Shown here in pieces: positions 15,074 to 25,800 of a stretch of DNA of 34,607 bases (position 1 is the first letter of the stretch; each line of letters opens with the position of its first letter). A program made the position numbers and the translations under genes. Origin of the DNA: an uncultured Lactobacillus sp. GTDB lineage: Bacteria; Bacillota; Bacilli; Lactobacillales; Lactobacillaceae. Location: NCBI GenBank assembly GCA_930989465.1, contig CAKNLX010000014.1, positions 1 to 34,607 on the forward strand, given 5' to 3'. The notes under the pieces were generated by a model that was not told the origin of the DNA, made no database searches, and saw only the letters and a list, made by a program, of their open reading frames with translations.

Positions 15074-15847
15074 ATGGCAGACGTTGTTACAATGAAGCAA
15101 TTGCTTGAAGCTGGTGTCCACTTCGGTCACCAAACTAGAAGATGGAACCCAAAGATGGCTCCTTACATTTTCACTCAAAGAAATGGTATCTACATCATTG
15201 ACTTGCAAAAGACTATCAAGATGTTAGATGATGCTTACAACTTTATGAAGGCTGTTGCCGAAGACGGTGGCGTATTCTTATTTGTAGGTACTAAGAAGCA
15301 AGCTCAAGACTCAATTGCTGAAGAAGCAACTCGTGCAGGTCAATACTACGTAAACCAACGTTGGTTAGGTGGTACTTTGACTAACTGGACTACTATCCAA
15401 AGCCGTGTTAAGAGATTAAAGCAATTAAAGGAAATGTCACAAGACGGTACCTTTGATGTTCTTCCAAAGAAGGAAGTTGCACTTTTAACTAAGGAAATGG
15501 ACAAGCTTGAAAGATTCTTAGGTGGTATCGAAGATATGCCAAGAATCCCAGATGTATTATTCGTAGTAGACCCTAAGAAGGAAAAGATCGCTGTTCACGA
15601 AGCAAACATTTTGGGTATCCCAGTTGTAGCTATGGTGGATACTAACACTGATCCAGATCCAATTGACGTAGTTATCCCATCAAACGATGACGCTATTCGT
15701 GCTATCCGCTTAATCGCTGGTGCTATGGCTGACGCTATCGTTGAAGGTAAGCAAGGTCAAGATGACGAATCTGTTGAGGTTGACTTTAAGGAAAATGCTG
15801 ATGGTTCAGAAGAAATCGTTAGCGCTGAAGAAAATCCAGAAGACTAG
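15074..15847 (+). CDS. rpsB: 30S ribosomal protein S2
   Basis: Small-subunit protein needed for binding S1 and for translation initiation. The start [33 protein letters not shown] and the motif [11 protein letters not shown] are diagnostic. The body reaches [15 protein letters not shown], followed by an acidic tail of about 35 residues, so 257 residues is normal for lactobacilli. TAGGAGGAA precedes the ATG. Codon use is biased as in highly expressed genes. tsf follows after 33 bp without a terminator, giving the standard rpsB-tsf operon. Confidence 0.98.
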   Translation: MADVVTMKQLLEAGVHFGHQTRRWNPKMAPYIFTQRNGIYIIDLQKTIKMLDDAYNFMKAVAEDGGVFLFVGTKKQAQDSIAEEATRAGQYYVNQRWLGGTLTNWTTIQSRVKRLKQLKEMSQDGTFDVLPKKEVALLTKEMDKLERFLGGIEDMPRIPDVLFVVDPKKEKIAVHEANILGIPVVAMVDTNTDPDPIDVVIPSNDDAIRAIRLIAGAMADAIVEGKQGQDDESVEVDFKENADGSEEIVSAEENPED

Positions 15848-15880
15848 TTTTTACTGTTAGTTCCGTAGGAGGATCTATTA

Positions 15881-16906
15881 ATGGCACAAATTACTGCAAA
15901 ATTAGTTAAAGAATTACGTGAACGTACTGGTGCTGGCGTTATGGACGCTAAGAAGGCATTGGTAGAAGTTGAAGGTGACATGGACAAGGCCATCCAATAT
16001 CTTCGTGATAAGGGTATGGCTAAGGCTGCTAAGAAGGCTGACCGTGTTGCAGCTGAAGGCTTGACTGGTGTTTACGTTAATGGTAATGTAGCAGCTATTA
16101 CCGAAGTTAACTCAGAAACTGACTTTGTTTCTTCAAATGATAAGTTTGTTAACTTAGTAAAGGACGCAACTAAGACCATTGCTGAAGGTCAACCTGCTGA
16201 TATGGAAGCAGCTAAGGAATTAAAGATGGACGATGGTTCAACTTTAGATCAAGCATTCGTTAATGCAACTGCTACCATTGGTGAAAAGATTGTTTTACGT
16301 CGCTTCGCTTTGGAAAAGAAGAATGATGATCAAGAATTTGGTGCTTACCAACACAATGGTGGCCAAATCGGTGTTATTACCGTTTTAGAAGGTGCCGATG
16401 CAGCTACTGCTAAGCACTTGGCAATGCACATTGCAGCTATGAAGCCAAAGGTTATCTCACCTGACGAATTAGATGATCAATTTATTACTGATCAATTAGC
16501 TGTAATGAACCACAAGATTGATCAAGACAATGAAAGTCGTGCATTGGTACACAAGAAGCCATTGCCACACCTTGTTTATGGTTCAGAAAAGCAATTAACT
16601 GATGATGTTTTAGCTAAGGCTAAGGAAGACATTAAGGCTGAACTTAAAGAAGAAGGCAAGCCAGAAAAGATCTGGGACAGAATTATCCCTGGTAAGATGC
16701 AACGCTTTATCGATGATAACACTCAAGTAGATAAGCAATTTGCAGTCTTATCACAAGACTACATCATGGATGATAGCAAGACTGTTGGTGAATTCTTGAA
16801 GGATAAAGGCGCTAAGTTAGTTGCTTTCCAACGTTTCGAAGTTGGTGAAGGTATCGAAAAGAAGCAAGAAGACTTTGCTGCTGAAGTTCGCGAACAAATG
16901 AAGTAA
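15881..16906 (+). CDS. tsf: Translation elongation factor Ts
   Basis: Nucleotide exchange factor that releases GDP from EF-Tu. The N-terminal UBA-like domain reads [22 protein letters not shown], followed by the conserved [10 protein letters not shown] that contacts EF-Tu. The 341 residues include the two dimerization-type core domains and a C-terminal coiled segment. TAGGAGGAT is the ribosome-binding site. It is cotranscribed with rpsB and ends in a hairpin terminator, which isolates this high-level pair from pyrH-frr. Confidence 0.98.
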   Translation: MAQITAKLVKELRERTGAGVMDAKKALVEVEGDMDKAIQYLRDKGMAKAAKKADRVAAEGLTGVYVNGNVAAITEVNSETDFVSSNDKFVNLVKDATKTIAEGQPADMEAAKELKMDDGSTLDQAFVNATATIGEKIVLRRFALEKKNDDQEFGAYQHNGGQIGVITVLEGADAATAKHLAMHIAAMKPKVISPDELDDQFITDQLAVMNHKIDQDNESRALVHKKPLPHLVYGSEKQLTDDVLAKAKEDIKAELKEEGKPEKIWDRIIPGKMQRFIDDNTQVDKQFAVLSQDYIMDDSKTVGEFLKDKGAKLVAFQRFEVGEGIEKKQEDFAAEVREQMK

Positions 16907-16928
16907 TTTAAAAATTACATTATGATAG

Positions 16929-16966
16929 AAAGGAGGAGTACATTAAGTGCTTCTCCTTTTTATTTT
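16929..16966 (+). terminator. Intrinsic terminator after tsf
   Basis: AAAGGAGGAGTAC (16929-16941) pairs with GTGCTTCTCCTTT (16947-16959), a 13-bp stem with two G-T wobbles, around ATTAA, then TTATTTTTT. Confidence 0.9.
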
Positions 16967-17010
16967 TTATTATGATTGTTTTTACTATCAAGACATTGTT
17001 GAGTTAGATA

Positions 17011-17019
17011 TGGTAGAAT
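17011..17019 (+). promoter_or_regulatory. Extended -10 promoter element for pyrH-frr-uppS
   Basis: TGG-TAGAAT (17011-17019) is an extended -10 located 27 bp upstream of the pyrH ATG, just after the tsf terminator. No strong -35 is visible at 17 bp. It is the only promoter-like signal in the gap. Confidence 0.5.
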
Positions 17020-17045
17020 AATTAAAGCTATTAGAGGAGGTCACT

Positions 17046-17771
17046 ATGAGTCAAGTTAAATATAAACGTATCATTTTAAAAATATCAGGTGAAGCTTTAG
17101 CAGGTGATAAGGGAAATGGAATTAATCCAACTGTAATTGGTCATTTAGCTAAAGAAATTAAATCTGTTCATGATTTAGGTGTTGAAATCGGCATCGTATG
17201 TGGTGGCGGTAATATGTGGCGCGGTGAAACCGGTGCTAAGTTAGGCATGGAACGTGCACAAGCCGATTACATGGGTATGCTTGCTACCATTATGAATGGA
17301 TTAGCATTACAAGATGGTCTTGAAAAAGTTGGTGTTCCTACTAGAATGCAAACTTCAATTGAAATGAGACAAATTGCTGAACCTTATATTAGAAGAAGAG
17401 CACTCCGTCATCTTGAAAAGGGGCGCGTAGTTATTTTTGGTGGTGGTACAGGTAACCCATACTTCTCAACTGATACTACTGCTGCTCTTCGTGCTGCTGA
17501 AATTGGCGCTGATGTAATTTTGATGGCCAAGAATGGTGTAGATGGTGTTTACTCAGCTGATCCTAAGACTGATCCAACAGCTACTAAGTTTACTGAATTA
17601 ACTCAACTTGATTTGATTTCAAAAGACTTGAAGGTTATGGATAGAACTGCAAGTTCACTTTCAATGGATACCGAAATTCCATTAATTGTATTTAACGTTA
17701 ATACTCCAGGCAACATTAAGAAGGTTGTTATGGGTGAAAATATTGGTACTGTTATTAGAGGTGACAAATAA
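17046..17771 (+). CDS. pyrH: Uridylate kinase (UMP kinase)
   Basis: Amino-acid-kinase-fold enzyme that phosphorylates UMP to UDP for nucleic acid and sugar-nucleotide synthesis. Conserved segments seen in the 241-residue product are [56 protein letters not shown] and [23 protein letters not shown] site precedes the ATG. It overlaps frr by one base (TAATG). The pyrH-frr-uppS-cdsA-rseP-proS order is widely kept in Firmicutes, coupling nucleotide supply, ribosome recycling and envelope lipid synthesis. Confidence 0.98.
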   Translation: MSQVKYKRIILKISGEALAGDKGNGINPTVIGHLAKEIKSVHDLGVEIGIVCGGGNMWRGETGAKLGMERAQADYMGMLATIMNGLALQDGLEKVGVPTRMQTSIEMRQIAEPYIRRRALRHLEKGRVVIFGGGTGNPYFSTDTTAALRAAEIGADVILMAKNGVDGVYSADPKTDPTATKFTELTQLDLISKDLKVMDRTASSLSMDTEIPLIVFNVNTPGNIKKVVMGENIGTVIRGDK

Positions 17772-18328
17772 TGAATAACGAAACTATTAAAAAAGCACAA
17801 GATAACATGGATAAATCTATTAAGGTTTATCAAAAGAGATTAGCTTCAATTCGTGCCGGTGTAGCCAATGCTGCTCTTCTTGACAATGTTCAAGTTGAAT
17901 ATTATGGTGCACCTACTCCATTGACTCAAATGTCAAGTATTACTATTCCAGAACCACGTGTTTTGCTTATTACTCCATACGATCAAAATAGTTTGGATGA
18001 TATTGAACATGCTCTTTTAGCTTCTAATTTAGGCTTAACTCCAGCCAATGATGGTAAGGTTATTAGATTAGTTATTCCTCAACTTACTGGTGAAAGAAGA
18101 GAAGAAATCGCCAAAGAAGTTGGAAAATACGCTGAGGATGCTAAGATCGCCGTTAGAAATGTTCGTCGCGAAGCTATGGACGCTTTGAAGAAAGAACAAA
18201 AAGACGGCAATATTACTGAAGATGAACAACGCAATTTAGAAAAGCAAGTTCAAAAGGTAACTGATGATTCTACTAAAAAGATCGATCAACTTGCTGATGA
18301 AAAGCGTAAGGAAATTACTCAAGGTTAA
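17771..18328 (+). CDS. frr: Ribosome recycling factor
   Basis: Factor that splits post-termination ribosomes with EF-G. The 185-residue length and the segments [38 protein letters not shown] and [14 protein letters not shown] are diagnostic. The fold is a three-helix bundle with a beta sandwich. The ATG shares its first base with the pyrH stop codon, so translation is coupled. uppS begins 2 bp after the stop codon. Confidence 0.98.
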   Translation: MNNETIKKAQDNMDKSIKVYQKRLASIRAGVANAALLDNVQVEYYGAPTPLTQMSSITIPEPRVLLITPYDQNSLDDIEHALLASNLGLTPANDGKVIRLVIPQLTGERREEIAKEVGKYAEDAKIAVRNVRREAMDALKKEQKDGNITEDEQRNLEKQVQKVTDDSTKKIDQLADEKRKEITQG

Positions 18329-18330
18329 GC

Positions 18331-19065
18331 ATGAGCAAGACGGATAATGAATTAAATCATTTAGCCATTATCATGGATGGTAATGGACGCTGGGCTAAGA
18401 AAAGGCACAAGCCTCGTTTTGTAGGACATCGTGAAGGCATGGATAATGTTGAGCGAATTACCCTAGCAGCTAATAAGTTAGGAATTAAAGTGCTAACTTT
18501 ATATGCTTTTTCTACTGAAAACTGGGCTAGACCTAAAGAAGAAGTAGCTTATTTAATGAATCTTCCCGTGCGCTTTTTCGACAAATACATGCCTACTTTG
18601 ATGGAAAATAACGTTAAAGTAAACATTATGGGTTACTTAGACGAATTGCCAGAAAAGACTTATAAAATAGTACAACGAGCAATGTCAGAAACTGCTCATA
18701 ATACTGGCTTAATTCTTAATTTTGCTTTTAATTATGGCTCTAGAAGAGAAATAACGACTGCAATGAAAGAATTAGGTGGTATGATCGAAGCTGGTGCACT
18801 AAAAAGTGAAGACATTACCGAGAAAATGATCTCCCAGCACTTGATGACCAAAAATTTTGGCAAGTATCAAGATCCTGACCTGTTAATTAGGACATCAGGA
18901 GAACAAAGAATATCTAATTTCTTATTGTGGCAATTAGCTTATTCAGAGTTGGCTTTTAGTGATAAAAATTGGCCAGATTTTGATGAAGATGATTTAAGAA
19001 AATTTGTAAATGATTTTAAGCACCGTAATCGGCGCTTTGGTAAGGTAGACGAATCGGATAGTTAA
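18331..19065 (+). CDS. uppS: Isoprenyl transferase (undecaprenyl diphosphate synthase)
   Basis: cis-Prenyltransferase that builds the C55 carrier lipid for peptidoglycan and teichoic acid synthesis. The catalytic [16 protein letters not shown] has Asp16. Other conserved segments are [20 protein letters not shown] and the C-terminal [22 protein letters not shown]. All expected motifs are present in 244 residues. Gaps to frr and cdsA are 2 bp each, so one transcript and coupled translation are likely. In a mevalonate-using lactobacillus its C5 precursors would come from outside this window. Confidence 0.97.
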   Translation: MSKTDNELNHLAIIMDGNGRWAKKRHKPRFVGHREGMDNVERITLAANKLGIKVLTLYAFSTENWARPKEEVAYLMNLPVRFFDKYMPTLMENNVKVNIMGYLDELPEKTYKIVQRAMSETAHNTGLILNFAFNYGSRREITTAMKELGGMIEAGALKSEDITEKMISQHLMTKNFGKYQDPDLLIRTSGEQRISNFLLWQLAYSELAFSDKNWPDFDEDDLRKFVNDFKHRNRRFGKVDESDS

Positions 19066-19067
19066 AT

Positions 19068-19883
19068 ATGAAACAACGTGTAATTACGGCAGTTATTGCC
19101 TTGATTTTATTTATTCCAATTGTGCTTGCAGGTGGCCTTTGGATGGATTGGTTGACTGTATTATTTGCTGCAGTCGGCATTAGCGAGATCTTTTTAATGA
19201 AAAAACAGATTTTGGTCTCATTTGATTTCTTGCTAGCATTGCTTGCAACTTTGACATGGACAGTGCCGGATGCATTTTTTAAGGCATTCCCACCTAATAT
19301 AACCAAATTCGGAGTATTCTTTGGAATTGTTATGCTGTTCTTAACCTGGACAGTACTTTCTAAAAATAAGACTACTTTCGATGATGTTGGTGTTTACATC
19401 TTGGCATCACTTTATATAGGGATTGGCTTCCACTACATGGCAGCCATTAGAGCTTACCCGCAAAATGGTTTAGCTTTATTGGGTTACGTGTTTGTAGTTG
19501 TTTGGTCAACTGATATTGGTGCTTACATGATCGGTCGTAAGATTGGTAAACATAAGTTATGGCCAGTAATTAGCCCTAATAAAACTTGGGAAGGATCAAT
19601 TGGTGCCGTTATTTGTGCATTGATTTGTAGTGCAATTTACCTAGCAATTTTGAGTCACTTTAACATTGTTTTTGGAGTTTCCGAATTAACTATGGTAATT
19701 TTGGCATTCTTCCTTTCAATCGTAGGTCAAATGGGTGACCTAGTTGAGTCAGCATATAAGCGTTTCTACGGTGTTAAAGACTCTGGTAAAATTTTACCAG
19801 GACATGGTGGTATTTTAGACCGATTTGATAGTATGTTATTTGTTTTACCTGTAGTAGCTGCTATCTTAGGTATTGTTCACTAG
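19068..19883 (+). CDS. cdsA: Phosphatidate cytidylyltransferase (CDP-diacylglycerol synthase)
   Basis: Integral membrane enzyme that makes CDP-diacylglycerol from phosphatidate and CTP, the branch point for phosphatidylglycerol and cardiolipin. The 271-residue protein is rich in membrane helices. It has SPNKTWEGSIGA and the C-terminal CdsA signature GDLVESAYKRFYGVKDSGKILPGHGGILDRFDSM. It sits 2 bp after uppS. The next gene's Shine-Dalgarno site overlaps its stop codon (TAGGAG). The dxr gene found between cdsA and rseP in Bacillus is absent here. Confidence 0.97.
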   Translation: MKQRVITAVIALILFIPIVLAGGLWMDWLTVLFAAVGISEIFLMKKQILVSFDFLLALLATLTWTVPDAFFKAFPPNITKFGVFFGIVMLFLTWTVLSKNKTTFDDVGVYILASLYIGIGFHYMAAIRAYPQNGLALLGYVFVVVWSTDIGAYMIGRKIGKHKLWPVISPNKTWEGSIGAVICALICSAIYLAILSHFNIVFGVSELTMVILAFFLSIVGQMGDLVESAYKRFYGVKDSGKILPGHGGILDRFDSMLFVLPVVAAILGIVH

Positions 19884-19893
19884 GAGAATTTTA

Positions 19894-21150
19894 TTGAAAG
19901 GTATACTAATCTTTTTAATCGTTTTTGGCTTATTAGTTTTTGTCCATGAATTTGGACATTTTATTGTAGCCAAAAAATCAGGTATACTTGTGCGAGAATT
20001 CTCAATTGGTATGGGACCTAAGTTATTTCAGATTAGAAGAAATCCTACTACTTATACTATCAGGTGGCTACCACTTGGTGGTTATGTTCGATTAGCAGGA
20101 TTTGATGATGAAAGCAAATTAGATCCGGGCATGACTGTAATTTTGCAGTTAAATGATCAGGATGAAGTGGTTAGAATAGATGCTTCTGAATCTGACATGC
20201 CAATAGAGGGTATTCCCGTTCAAGTTACTAAGGCAGATTTAGTAGATAATTTAGTAATTGAAGGCTATGAAAATGGCGATGAAAATAAACCGGTAACTTA
20301 CCATGTTAATCATGATGCAACTATCATTGAAAAAAATGGTACCGAATTAATCATTGCACCTCGTGATACTCAATTTAATGAAGCAAAGGTCTGGCAAAAG
20401 TTAGCAACTAATTTTGCTGGTCCTTTTATGAATATTTTATTAGGTTTTGTTGTGTTCTTAATCTGGACATTTACGGTGCCAGGTCCAGCCACAACTACTA
20501 TTCAATCTACTACGAATGGTTCACCTGCTCAGATTGCTAAAATTGAATCAGGTGATCGAATTGTAGCGGTTAATGGTCAAAAGATTAATAGCTTTGAACA
20601 GGTAACTGAAAAAGTTAATCAAAGCAAAGGTAAGAGTCTTAAATTTGAATTAAGTAAAGATGGCTCTGCTAAAACTGTAATAGTTAAACCAAAGGCTCAT
20701 CGAATTCAGAAGCAAAAAATTTATCAAATAGGTATTGTTGCTAAAAGTAATGAAAATGCTGGCGTAAAATTAAAAAGAGGTTGGGATACAGCTGTTTCTA
20801 CAACCGGTTTGATTTTTAATGCAGTAGGTAACTTATTTAGACATTTTAGTCTTAATAAATTATCTGGTCCTGTAGGAATTTACTCTCAAACTTCGCAAGT
20901 TTCACAAATGGGCTTTACATATGTATTAGCCTTTTTAGCAATGATCTCAATTAATTTGGGAATTGTTAATTTGATTCCAATTCCAGGTTTAGATGGTGGT
21001 AAACTTTTATTGAACTTAATTGAATTAGTTCGTGGTAAACCAATTTCAGAAGAACATGAGGCAATTGTTGAATTAATTGGCTTTGGTTTATTATTAGTAT
21101 TAATTATTGCAGTTACAGGCAATGACATTTATCGCTATTTTATAAAATAA
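19894..21150 (+). CDS. rseP: Site-2-type intramembrane zinc metalloprotease RseP/RasP (Eep-like)
   Basis: Membrane protease that cleaves transmembrane segments of anti-sigma factors and signal peptide remnants; in Gram-positives it also processes pheromone precursors. The zinc motif HEFGH (His18, Glu19, His22) lies in the first membrane helix. A PDZ domain follows around residues 205-280 (GSPAQIAKIESGDRIVAVNG), and the third ligand is in PIPGLDGGKLL near residue 367. The ORF track starts at TTG 19873, inside cdsA. The TTG at 19894, 7 nt after AGGAG, gives the family start MKGILIFLIVFGLLVF and 418 residues. Identity is secure; the substrate here is unknown. Confidence 0.95.
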   Translation: MKGILIFLIVFGLLVFVHEFGHFIVAKKSGILVREFSIGMGPKLFQIRRNPTTYTIRWLPLGGYVRLAGFDDESKLDPGMTVILQLNDQDEVVRIDASESDMPIEGIPVQVTKADLVDNLVIEGYENGDENKPVTYHVNHDATIIEKNGTELIIAPRDTQFNEAKVWQKLATNFAGPFMNILLGFVVFLIWTFTVPGPATTTIQSTTNGSPAQIAKIESGDRIVAVNGQKINSFEQVTEKVNQSKGKSLKFELSKDGSAKTVIVKPKAHRIQKQKIYQIGIVAKSNENAGVKLKRGWDTAVSTTGLIFNAVGNLFRHFSLNKLSGPVGIYSQTSQVSQMGFTYVLAFLAMISINLGIVNLIPIPGLDGGKLLLNLIELVRGKPISEEHEAIVELIGFGLLLVLIIAVTGNDIYRYFIK

Positions 21151-21190
21151 TTAATAATAGTTAGTTTTGTTTTTACTTTAGGAGAAAGTA

Positions 21191-22888
21191 ATGCGTCAAT
21201 CAAAATTTTTTATGCCAACTTTAAAGGAAGCTCCATCAGATGCTGTGGCAGAAAGCCACAAGTTGATGATTAGAGGGGGATATATTCGTCAGGTTACTGC
21301 TGGTGTTTATGCTTATCTTCCATTAGGTTATCGTGTATTACGTAAGGCTGAAGGAATTATTGAAGATGAAATGGAAAAAATCAATGTTCCTGAAATGATC
21401 ATGCCTCATTTATTACCAGCTACTTTATGGCAAGAATCAGGTCGTTACAAGAAGTACGGCGCTGAAATGTTCAAATTGAAGGATCGCCATGGCCGTGAAA
21501 GTTTGCTTGGACCTACCCATGAAGAGACTTTTACTGAAATTATTGCTAAGAACCTTAAGAGTTATAAGCAAATGCCATTAGCTTTGTACCAAATTCAAAC
21601 TAAATTCCGTGATGAAAATCGTCCTCGTTTCGGTTTACTCCGTGGTCGTGAATTTGTCATGCTTGATGGTTATAGTTTTGCCGCAACTCGTGATCAATTA
21701 GATGAGCAATTTGATGATCAAAAGAGTGCATATAAGCGAATCTTTAAGCGTGCCGGTGTTACTGTACACCCAGTAATTGCTGACTCAGGTACAATGGGTG
21801 GTAAAAACTCAACTGAATTCCAAGCACCAGCTGCTATTGGTGAAGATACTATTGCTACTAATGAAAAGGGAACATATGCTGCTAACCTTGAAATGGCTAA
21901 GAGTATTGATACCTTTAAACAAGAACCAGAAGATGCCAAGGAACTTACTAAAGTAGCAACTCCAGATTGTGATACAATCGAAAAATTAGCTAAGTTCTTG
22001 AATGTTCCAGCAACTAGAATTGTTAAGAGTATTCTTTATATTGCGGATGATCAAAAAGTTTTGGTTTTAATTCGTGGCGATAAGCAAATCAATGAAGTAA
22101 AACTTGGACATGTTCTTGACGCTGATGAAGTTCATGAAGCAGACACTGCTGATTTGAAAGAAATTACTGGTAGTGAAAAGGGCGGCGTTGGTCCTGTTAA
22201 TGCTGATTGGGCTGACAAGATTATTGCAGACGAAACTGTTAAGAATCTTTACAACGTAGTCGTTGGCGCTGGTGAAACTGATTACCAATTTGAAAATGCT
22301 AACTTGGATCGTGATTTTAAGGTTGATGAATTTGCTGACATTAGAACAGCAAACGAAGGCGAACCAGATCCTGTTGATCATTTGCCACTTAAGTTCACAA
22401 CATCAATCGAAGTTGGTCATATTTTCAAGCTTGGAACTTATTACACTAAGACTATGGGTGCTGATTTCTTGGATCAAAATGGTAAGGCTAAGCCTGTTAT
22501 CATGGGTTCATATGGTATTGGTGTTACCAGAATGCTTTCAGCAGCTGTAGAACAACACTTGACTGAACACGGTGTTGCTTGGCCAAAAGAAATTGCACCA
22601 TTTGCAATTCACATTGTTCAAATGAAAATGAATAAAGAAGATCAAACCGAATTAGCTGAAAAACTTGAAAAGAAGTTCAGTGAAAAGTATGATGTTTTAT
22701 ACGATGACCGTAAGGAACGTGCTGGTGTTAAGTTCGCAGATGCAGATTTAGTCGGTGCACCTATTAGAATTACGGTTGGTAAGAAGGCTGCTGATGGTAT
22801 CGTTGAGGTTAAGAGACCTACTGATGATAAGGCAACCGAAATGTCAATTGATGAATTAGATAAGTTTGTAAATCAAGAGTTAGGATAA
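21191..22888 (+). CDS. proS: Prolyl-tRNA synthetase
   Basis: Class II aminoacyl-tRNA synthetase that charges tRNA-Pro. The 565-residue bacterial-type enzyme has class II motif 1 around GYRVLRKAEGIIEDEM. Motif 2 is in FRDENRPRFGLLRGREF. An editing (INS) domain of roughly 170 residues lies between motifs 2 and 3 (residues about 230-395) and clears mischarged alanine. Motif 3 is GSYGIGVTRMLSAAVEQ, followed by the anticodon-binding domain. AGGAGAAAG precedes the ATG. It sits between rseP and polC, only 5 bp before the latter, as in other Firmicutes. Confidence 0.98.
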   Translation: MRQSKFFMPTLKEAPSDAVAESHKLMIRGGYIRQVTAGVYAYLPLGYRVLRKAEGIIEDEMEKINVPEMIMPHLLPATLWQESGRYKKYGAEMFKLKDRHGRESLLGPTHEETFTEIIAKNLKSYKQMPLALYQIQTKFRDENRPRFGLLRGREFVMLDGYSFAATRDQLDEQFDDQKSAYKRIFKRAGVTVHPVIADSGTMGGKNSTEFQAPAAIGEDTIATNEKGTYAANLEMAKSIDTFKQEPEDAKELTKVATPDCDTIEKLAKFLNVPATRIVKSILYIADDQKVLVLIRGDKQINEVKLGHVLDADEVHEADTADLKEITGSEKGGVGPVNADWADKIIADETVKNLYNVVVGAGETDYQFENANLDRDFKVDEFADIRTANEGEPDPVDHLPLKFTTSIEVGHIFKLGTYYTKTMGADFLDQNGKAKPVIMGSYGIGVTRMLSAAVEQHLTEHGVAWPKEIAPFAIHIVQMKMNKEDQTELAEKLEKKFSEKYDVLYDDRKERAGVKFADADLVGAPIRITVGKKAADGIVEVKRPTDDKATEMSIDELDKFVNQELG

Positions 22889-22893
22889 TTTTT

Positions 22894-25800
22894 GTGGCAA
22901 ATAAAAATGATCTTTTCTTAAAATTGCTCAAACAAGTTCATTTCCCTGATAGTTTTGAAGATAATTATCTTCTTCAAAAGGGAAAGGTTGAAAACGTGGA
23001 TGTTTACGCTAAAGAACATAGGTGGGATATCCATGTTTTTTTTGATACTCCTTTGAAATATGACACTTATGTAGCATTAAGAAAAGCAATAGAAGAAACT
23101 TTTTCAGCATTTGTAAATGTAAGATTTTTTGTTGGTACAGGTGATGGTTCTGACCAATACTTGCCAGATTACTGGCATTATGCGGTACAGAATTCAAATA
23201 TTTTATCTCCCGTCGCTAGAGAATTTTTAGCTGGACAAAAACCTAAAAAAGAAAATGGTCGTTGGGTTATTCCAGTAGATAACAATGTAATTGATGGATT
23301 AATCGAACAAAAGGCTTTAGATGATTTAGCTGAAGAGATGCGTGACTTTGGTTTCTTTAATTTAAAATTTATAACCGAAGTCGATCAAACTAATTTACAA
23401 AACAGTTTAGAAAGTTTGCAAGAGCTTCAGCATGAACATGAAAAAAGTATGCAGGAGGCTTTTAACAATACTCCGGAAAAGCCGAAGCCTAAACCAAAGC
23501 AGCAGTACCAAACCAAGCGTACTAGTTATGGCAATCGAAAACTAGATGAAAATGCTCCGATTACGCAAATTCAAGATGTTGAAGATGGTACTCGAAATGT
23601 TGTAATTGAAGGTAATATTTTCAATATTGAAAGTAGAGAATTGAAAAACGGTTCAGTAATTTTTACAGGTGAAATTACTGACTATAGTGATTCAATTGCG
23701 TTTAAGAAATTTGCTTCAAATAAGGAACAAATTGAGCAAATGGCTGCAATTAAGCCTGGTACTTGGGCTAAAATGCAAGGTTCAGCAATCGATGATCAAT
23801 GGGTACATGATGTAGTATTCAACATTAGCAGCTTTGAAACAGTTGAACATATCGGACGAACGGAAAAATATGAGGGTGAGCAAAAGAGAGTAGAACTTCA
23901 TTTGCACACTAATATGAGTCAATTAGATGCAACTAATGCACCAAGTGATTTTATTAAAACTGCTAAAAAATTTGGTCAGAAGGCTATCGCTATTACAGAT
24001 CATGGTGATGTTCAGTCCTTCCCAGAAGCTTATAGTACAGGTAAAGCTACAGGCACAAAAATCTTATATGGTGTTGAAGCGAATATGATAGATGACCATG
24101 CATTATTGGTTATCAATCCAGCTCCAATGACTTATGAAGATCGTGAATTTGTTATTTTCGACGTTGAAACTACTGGTCTTTCATCTGTTTATGACACTAT
24201 TATTGAAATTGGTGCTGTTAAGATGAAAAACGGCGAAGTTATTGAACGTTTTGATAAATTCATTAACCCACACCATCCTTTGAGTGAACAAACCATTAAT
24301 TTAACTTCAATTACGGATGAGATGGTTAGTGCTGCTGATGATGAAGATGTAGTTATTAAGCAATTCCAAGACTTTTATGGTGATCGTCCTTTATGTGGAC
24401 ACAATGTTCAATTTGATGTCGGCTTTGTTAATGCCGCTTTAAGAAGAGCTGGTCTTAGTGAAATCACACAACCAGTTGTCGATACACTAGAAGTTTCTCG
24501 TTTGCTTCACCCTGAACAGAACCGTCATACTTTGGATTCATTAGCCAAAAAATATAATGTTTCCTTGGAACATCACCATAGAGCTAATCAAGATGCGGAA
24601 GCAACTGGTTACTTAATGTATAAGCTGCTAAATGCATTTAAGAAAAAATATAATGAAGATAATTTGAATAACTTAAATGGTTATGCTGCACATGGTGAGG
24701 TTTATAAGCGAGCTCGACCATCTCACATGACGATTTTGGCTAAAGATCAAAAGGGATTAAAGAATTTATACAAACTAGTTTCAATAGCAAGTACGAAAGA
24801 CTTTTATCGAATTCCGCGTACTCCTAAATCAGATTTAGCTCGTTTGCATGAAGGTCTGTTTTATGGCTCAGGTTGTTGGCAAGGTGATGTCTTTGTAGCA
24901 ATGATGCAGAAAGGTTATGACGAGGCTAGAGAAAAAGCTAAGTTTTATGACTTTTTGGAAGTACAACCTCCTGCAAATTATTCTCAATTAATCGAGGATG
25001 GATTAATTAAAGATGAAGCACAACTTGAAGAAATTATTGGGAATATTTATAAGTTAGGTAAAGAATTGAATAAGCCTGTTGTTGCAACAGGAGATGCACA
25101 CTATGTTGAACCACATGATGCTATTTACCGAACTATTTTAATTTCAGCGCAACGATCTAATCCAAATAGAAATAAACCGCAACCTGATTTGCACTTTTAT
25201 TCAACTCAGGAAATGCTTGATGCATTTAGTTTCTTAGGTGAAGATGTAGCCAAAGAAATCGTTATTGATAATACAAATAAGATTGCTGATGAAATTTCTG
25301 AGATTCAGCCAATTAAGGATGGATTATATCCACCTCATATTGAACACGCTGATGAAGAAATGAAAAAGTTAACTTATGATAAGGCGTATGAACTTTATGG
25401 CAAGCCGTTGCCTAAAATCGTAAAAGACAGAATTGATCTAGAATTAAATTCTATTATTTCTAATGGATATGCGGTTATTTACTTGATTTCTCAACGTCTG
25501 GTGGCCAAGTCAAATAAAGATGGTTACTTGGTAGGTTCTCGTGGTTCTGTAGGTTCCAGTCTGGTAGCTACTATGTCAGGAATTACGGAAGTTAATCCAC
25601 TTGCACCACATTATCGTTGTCCTAAGTGTAAATATTCGCAATTCTTTGAAAATGGTGAATATGGTTCTGGATTTGACTTACCTGATAAGGATTGTCCAAA
25701 ATGTGGAACGCCTTTAGTTAAAGATGGACAGGATATTCCGTTTGCGACTTTCCTAGGCTTCCATGGGGATAAAGTTCCTGATATCGATTTGAACTTCTCA

